Positions 5,172-6,251 of a stretch of 6,251 nucleotides of DNA are shown piece by piece. The DNA lies in NCBI GenBank assembly GCA_023388675.1, contig JAEWFU010000393.1:1-6251 (forward strand), in the 5' to 3' direction. Source of the stretch: Pseudomonadota bacterium (GTDB lineage Bacteria; Pseudomonadota; Alphaproteobacteria; Rhizobiales; Rhizobiaceae). The notes below the pieces were generated by a model that was not told the origin of the DNA, searched no databases, and saw only the letters and a program-made list of their open reading frames with translations. The number at the start of each line of letters is the position of its first letter. Within the stretch, counting starts at the first letter, position 1. Made by a program: the position numbers and the translations under genes.

Positions 5172-6251
5172 TTACGCGGCTTGCCGGGCCCAACTCGGAA
5201 AGGGGTCGGCGAGGTCGCGCCAGCGGCCGGGCATGAAATCGCGTTCTGGCACAAGGCAAGCGTCGAGTTCGGCGCGAATCCGGTTCTCGTCCATCGGGTC
5301 GCAGCCGATGAAGACGAGTTCCTGCCGGCGGTCGCCCCAGATCGGGTCCAGATAGGGCCGCATCGCAGCGCGCCATTCCGGATGGTCCGGCCACTGGTGT
5401 CTTGGAACCGATGCCCACCACAGGCCGCGCTTGCCGGTTCGCACCAGCGCGCCGGCCTGGCTGAGTTCCCCGACATGGTGCGGTCGCGTTGCCAGCCAGA
5501 AGAACCCCTTTGCGCGCACCACGCCCGGCCACGATCGGTTGACGAAGGCCTGCAGCTTCGTCGGGTCGAAAGGCCGCCGCTCGCGGTAGACGAAGGAGCG
5601 GATGCCGTATTCCTCGGTCTCGGGAACGTGGTCCCGGAAGCCGTTCAACTCTTTGACCCACAGCGGGTTGCTTTGCGCCTTTTCGAAGTCGAAGAGGCCG
5701 GTATTGAGCACCCGGTCGAGCGGCGCGCGGGCAAAATCGGTTTCGATCAGTTCGGCTTCCGGGTTGAGCGCGCGGACGATCTTGCGAGCCAGATCGAGTT
5801 CTTGCGCGGAGGTGTCGGAGACCTTGTTGAGCACGATCACGTCGGCGAATTCGATCTGCTCGACGAGCAGGTCGACCAGCGCCCGGTCGTCGCCAGCACC
5901 GGCGGTCTCGCCCCGATCTCGCAAGAAATCCGACGACGCGTAATCCTTCAAAAGGTTCGCCGCGTCGACCACGGTGACCATGGTGTCGAGGCGGGCAACG
6001 TCCGAGAGGCTTTCGCCGTTCTCGTCGCGGAAATCGAAGGTGGTCGCCACCGGCAGGGGTTCTGCAATGCCGGTTCCCTCGATGAGCAGGTAGTCGAACC
6101 GGCCTTCGCGCGACAGCCGGCGGACCTCGTGCAAGAGATCGTCGCGCAGCGTGCAGCAGATGCAGCCATTGGTCATCTCGACCAGTTGCTCGTCCGTCCG
6201 GGAGAGATTGGCGCCGCCGTCTCGCACCAGTGCTGCATCGATGTTCACTTC
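5172..6251 (-). CDS. zigA: COG0523/CobW-family GTPase, ZigA-like zinc metallochaperone, N-terminus cut by window edge
   Basis: The frame is open from the right edge to a TAA at 5174-5172, giving 359 residues. Relatives are about 400 residues, so around 40 N-terminal residues including the P-loop are missing. COG0523 GTPases are cytoplasmic metal-insertion factors; ZigA members act in zinc limitation. Counting from the first visible residue, EVNIDAALV (1-9) is the usual segment after the first GTPase strand. The metal-binding CxCC motif is in NGCICC (C30, C32, C33), followed by LLIEGTGIAEPLP (55-67), DTMVTVVDAANLL (89-101) and the C-terminal CobW_C-like domain from about 215 (GIRSFVYRERRPF, then WPGVVRAKGFFWLATRP). 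GDRRQELVFIG (306-316) is characteristic of ZigA-like members. The usual NKxD base-recognition motif reads NKVSD (142-146), one residue longer. The promoter, where a Zur site would be expected, lies outside. The gene is convergent with the importer and likely functionally separate. Confidence 0.88.
   Translation of the reverse strand, partial: EVNIDAALVRDGGANLSRTDEQLVEMTNGCICCTLRDDLLHEVRRLSREGRFDYLLIEGTGIAEPLPVATTFDFRDENGESLSDVARLDTMVTVVDAANLLKDYASSDFLRDRGETAGAGDDRALVDLLVEQIEFADVIVLNKVSDTSAQELDLARKIVRALNPEAELIETDFARAPLDRVLNTGLFDFEKAQSNPLWVKELNGFRDHVPETEEYGIRSFVYRERRPFDPTKLQAFVNRSWPGVVRAKGFFWLATRPHHVGELSQAGALVRTGKRGLWWASVPRHQWPDHPEWRAAMRPYLDPIWGDRRQELVFIGCDPMDENRIRAELDACLVPERDFMPGRWRDLADPFPSWARQAA

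Noticed and set aside
5167..5179. CCGC-TTTAC-GCGG hairpin at the convergent gene ends, considered as a terminator
   Set aside because: The stem is only 4 bp, it includes the GTPase stop codon, and no T-run follows on either strand.

Overview
This window reads as an ordinary, high-GC, tightly packed chromosomal stretch from an alphaproteobacterium. Gene style and protein sequences suggest the Hyphomicrobiales (Mesorhizobium/Aminobacter/Nitratireductor-like), but that placement is an inference from memory of similar proteins. It holds six protein-coding genes, two of them cut by the window edges. I see no RNA genes, insertion sequences, CRISPR arrays or phage genes.

Left part, minus strand: an alpha/beta hydrolase of the monoacylglycerol-lipase-like (Hydrolase_4 / S33) type at 1251-2213 is followed, 130 bp downstream on the same strand, by a class III (CaiB/BaiF) acyl-CoA transferase. 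The transferase runs from 1120 off the left edge, so its last residues are missing. Centre, plus strand: a 237-bp divergent intergenic region (2214-2450) separates the hydrolase from a complete NitT/TauT-type ABC importer. The importer comprises a periplasmic substrate-binding protein (2451-3485), an ATPase (3568-4359) and a permease (4356-5138, overlapping the ATPase by 4 bp). A strong 13-bp hairpin (3504-3538) sits between the binding-protein gene and the ATPase gene. Right part, minus strand: a COG0523/CobW-family GTPase resembling the zinc metallochaperone ZigA converges on the permease with a 33-bp gap. It runs off the right edge, so its N-terminus with the P-loop is missing.

The three ABC genes clearly form one importer. 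Its substrate cannot be read from the sequence. The family takes up sulfonates, nitrate, thiamine precursors, aromatic acids and others, and no TPP riboswitch or other diagnostic element is present. The divergent hydrolase and CoA-transferase make an imported ester or carboxylate, hydrolysed and then activated to a CoA thioester, a reasonable but unproven hypothesis. The GTPase is probably an unrelated neighbour belonging to metal homeostasis. I found no convincing sign of a new biological system. The most useful leads are the intercistronic hairpin, the unassigned transporter substrate and the non-standard G4 motif in the GTPase.
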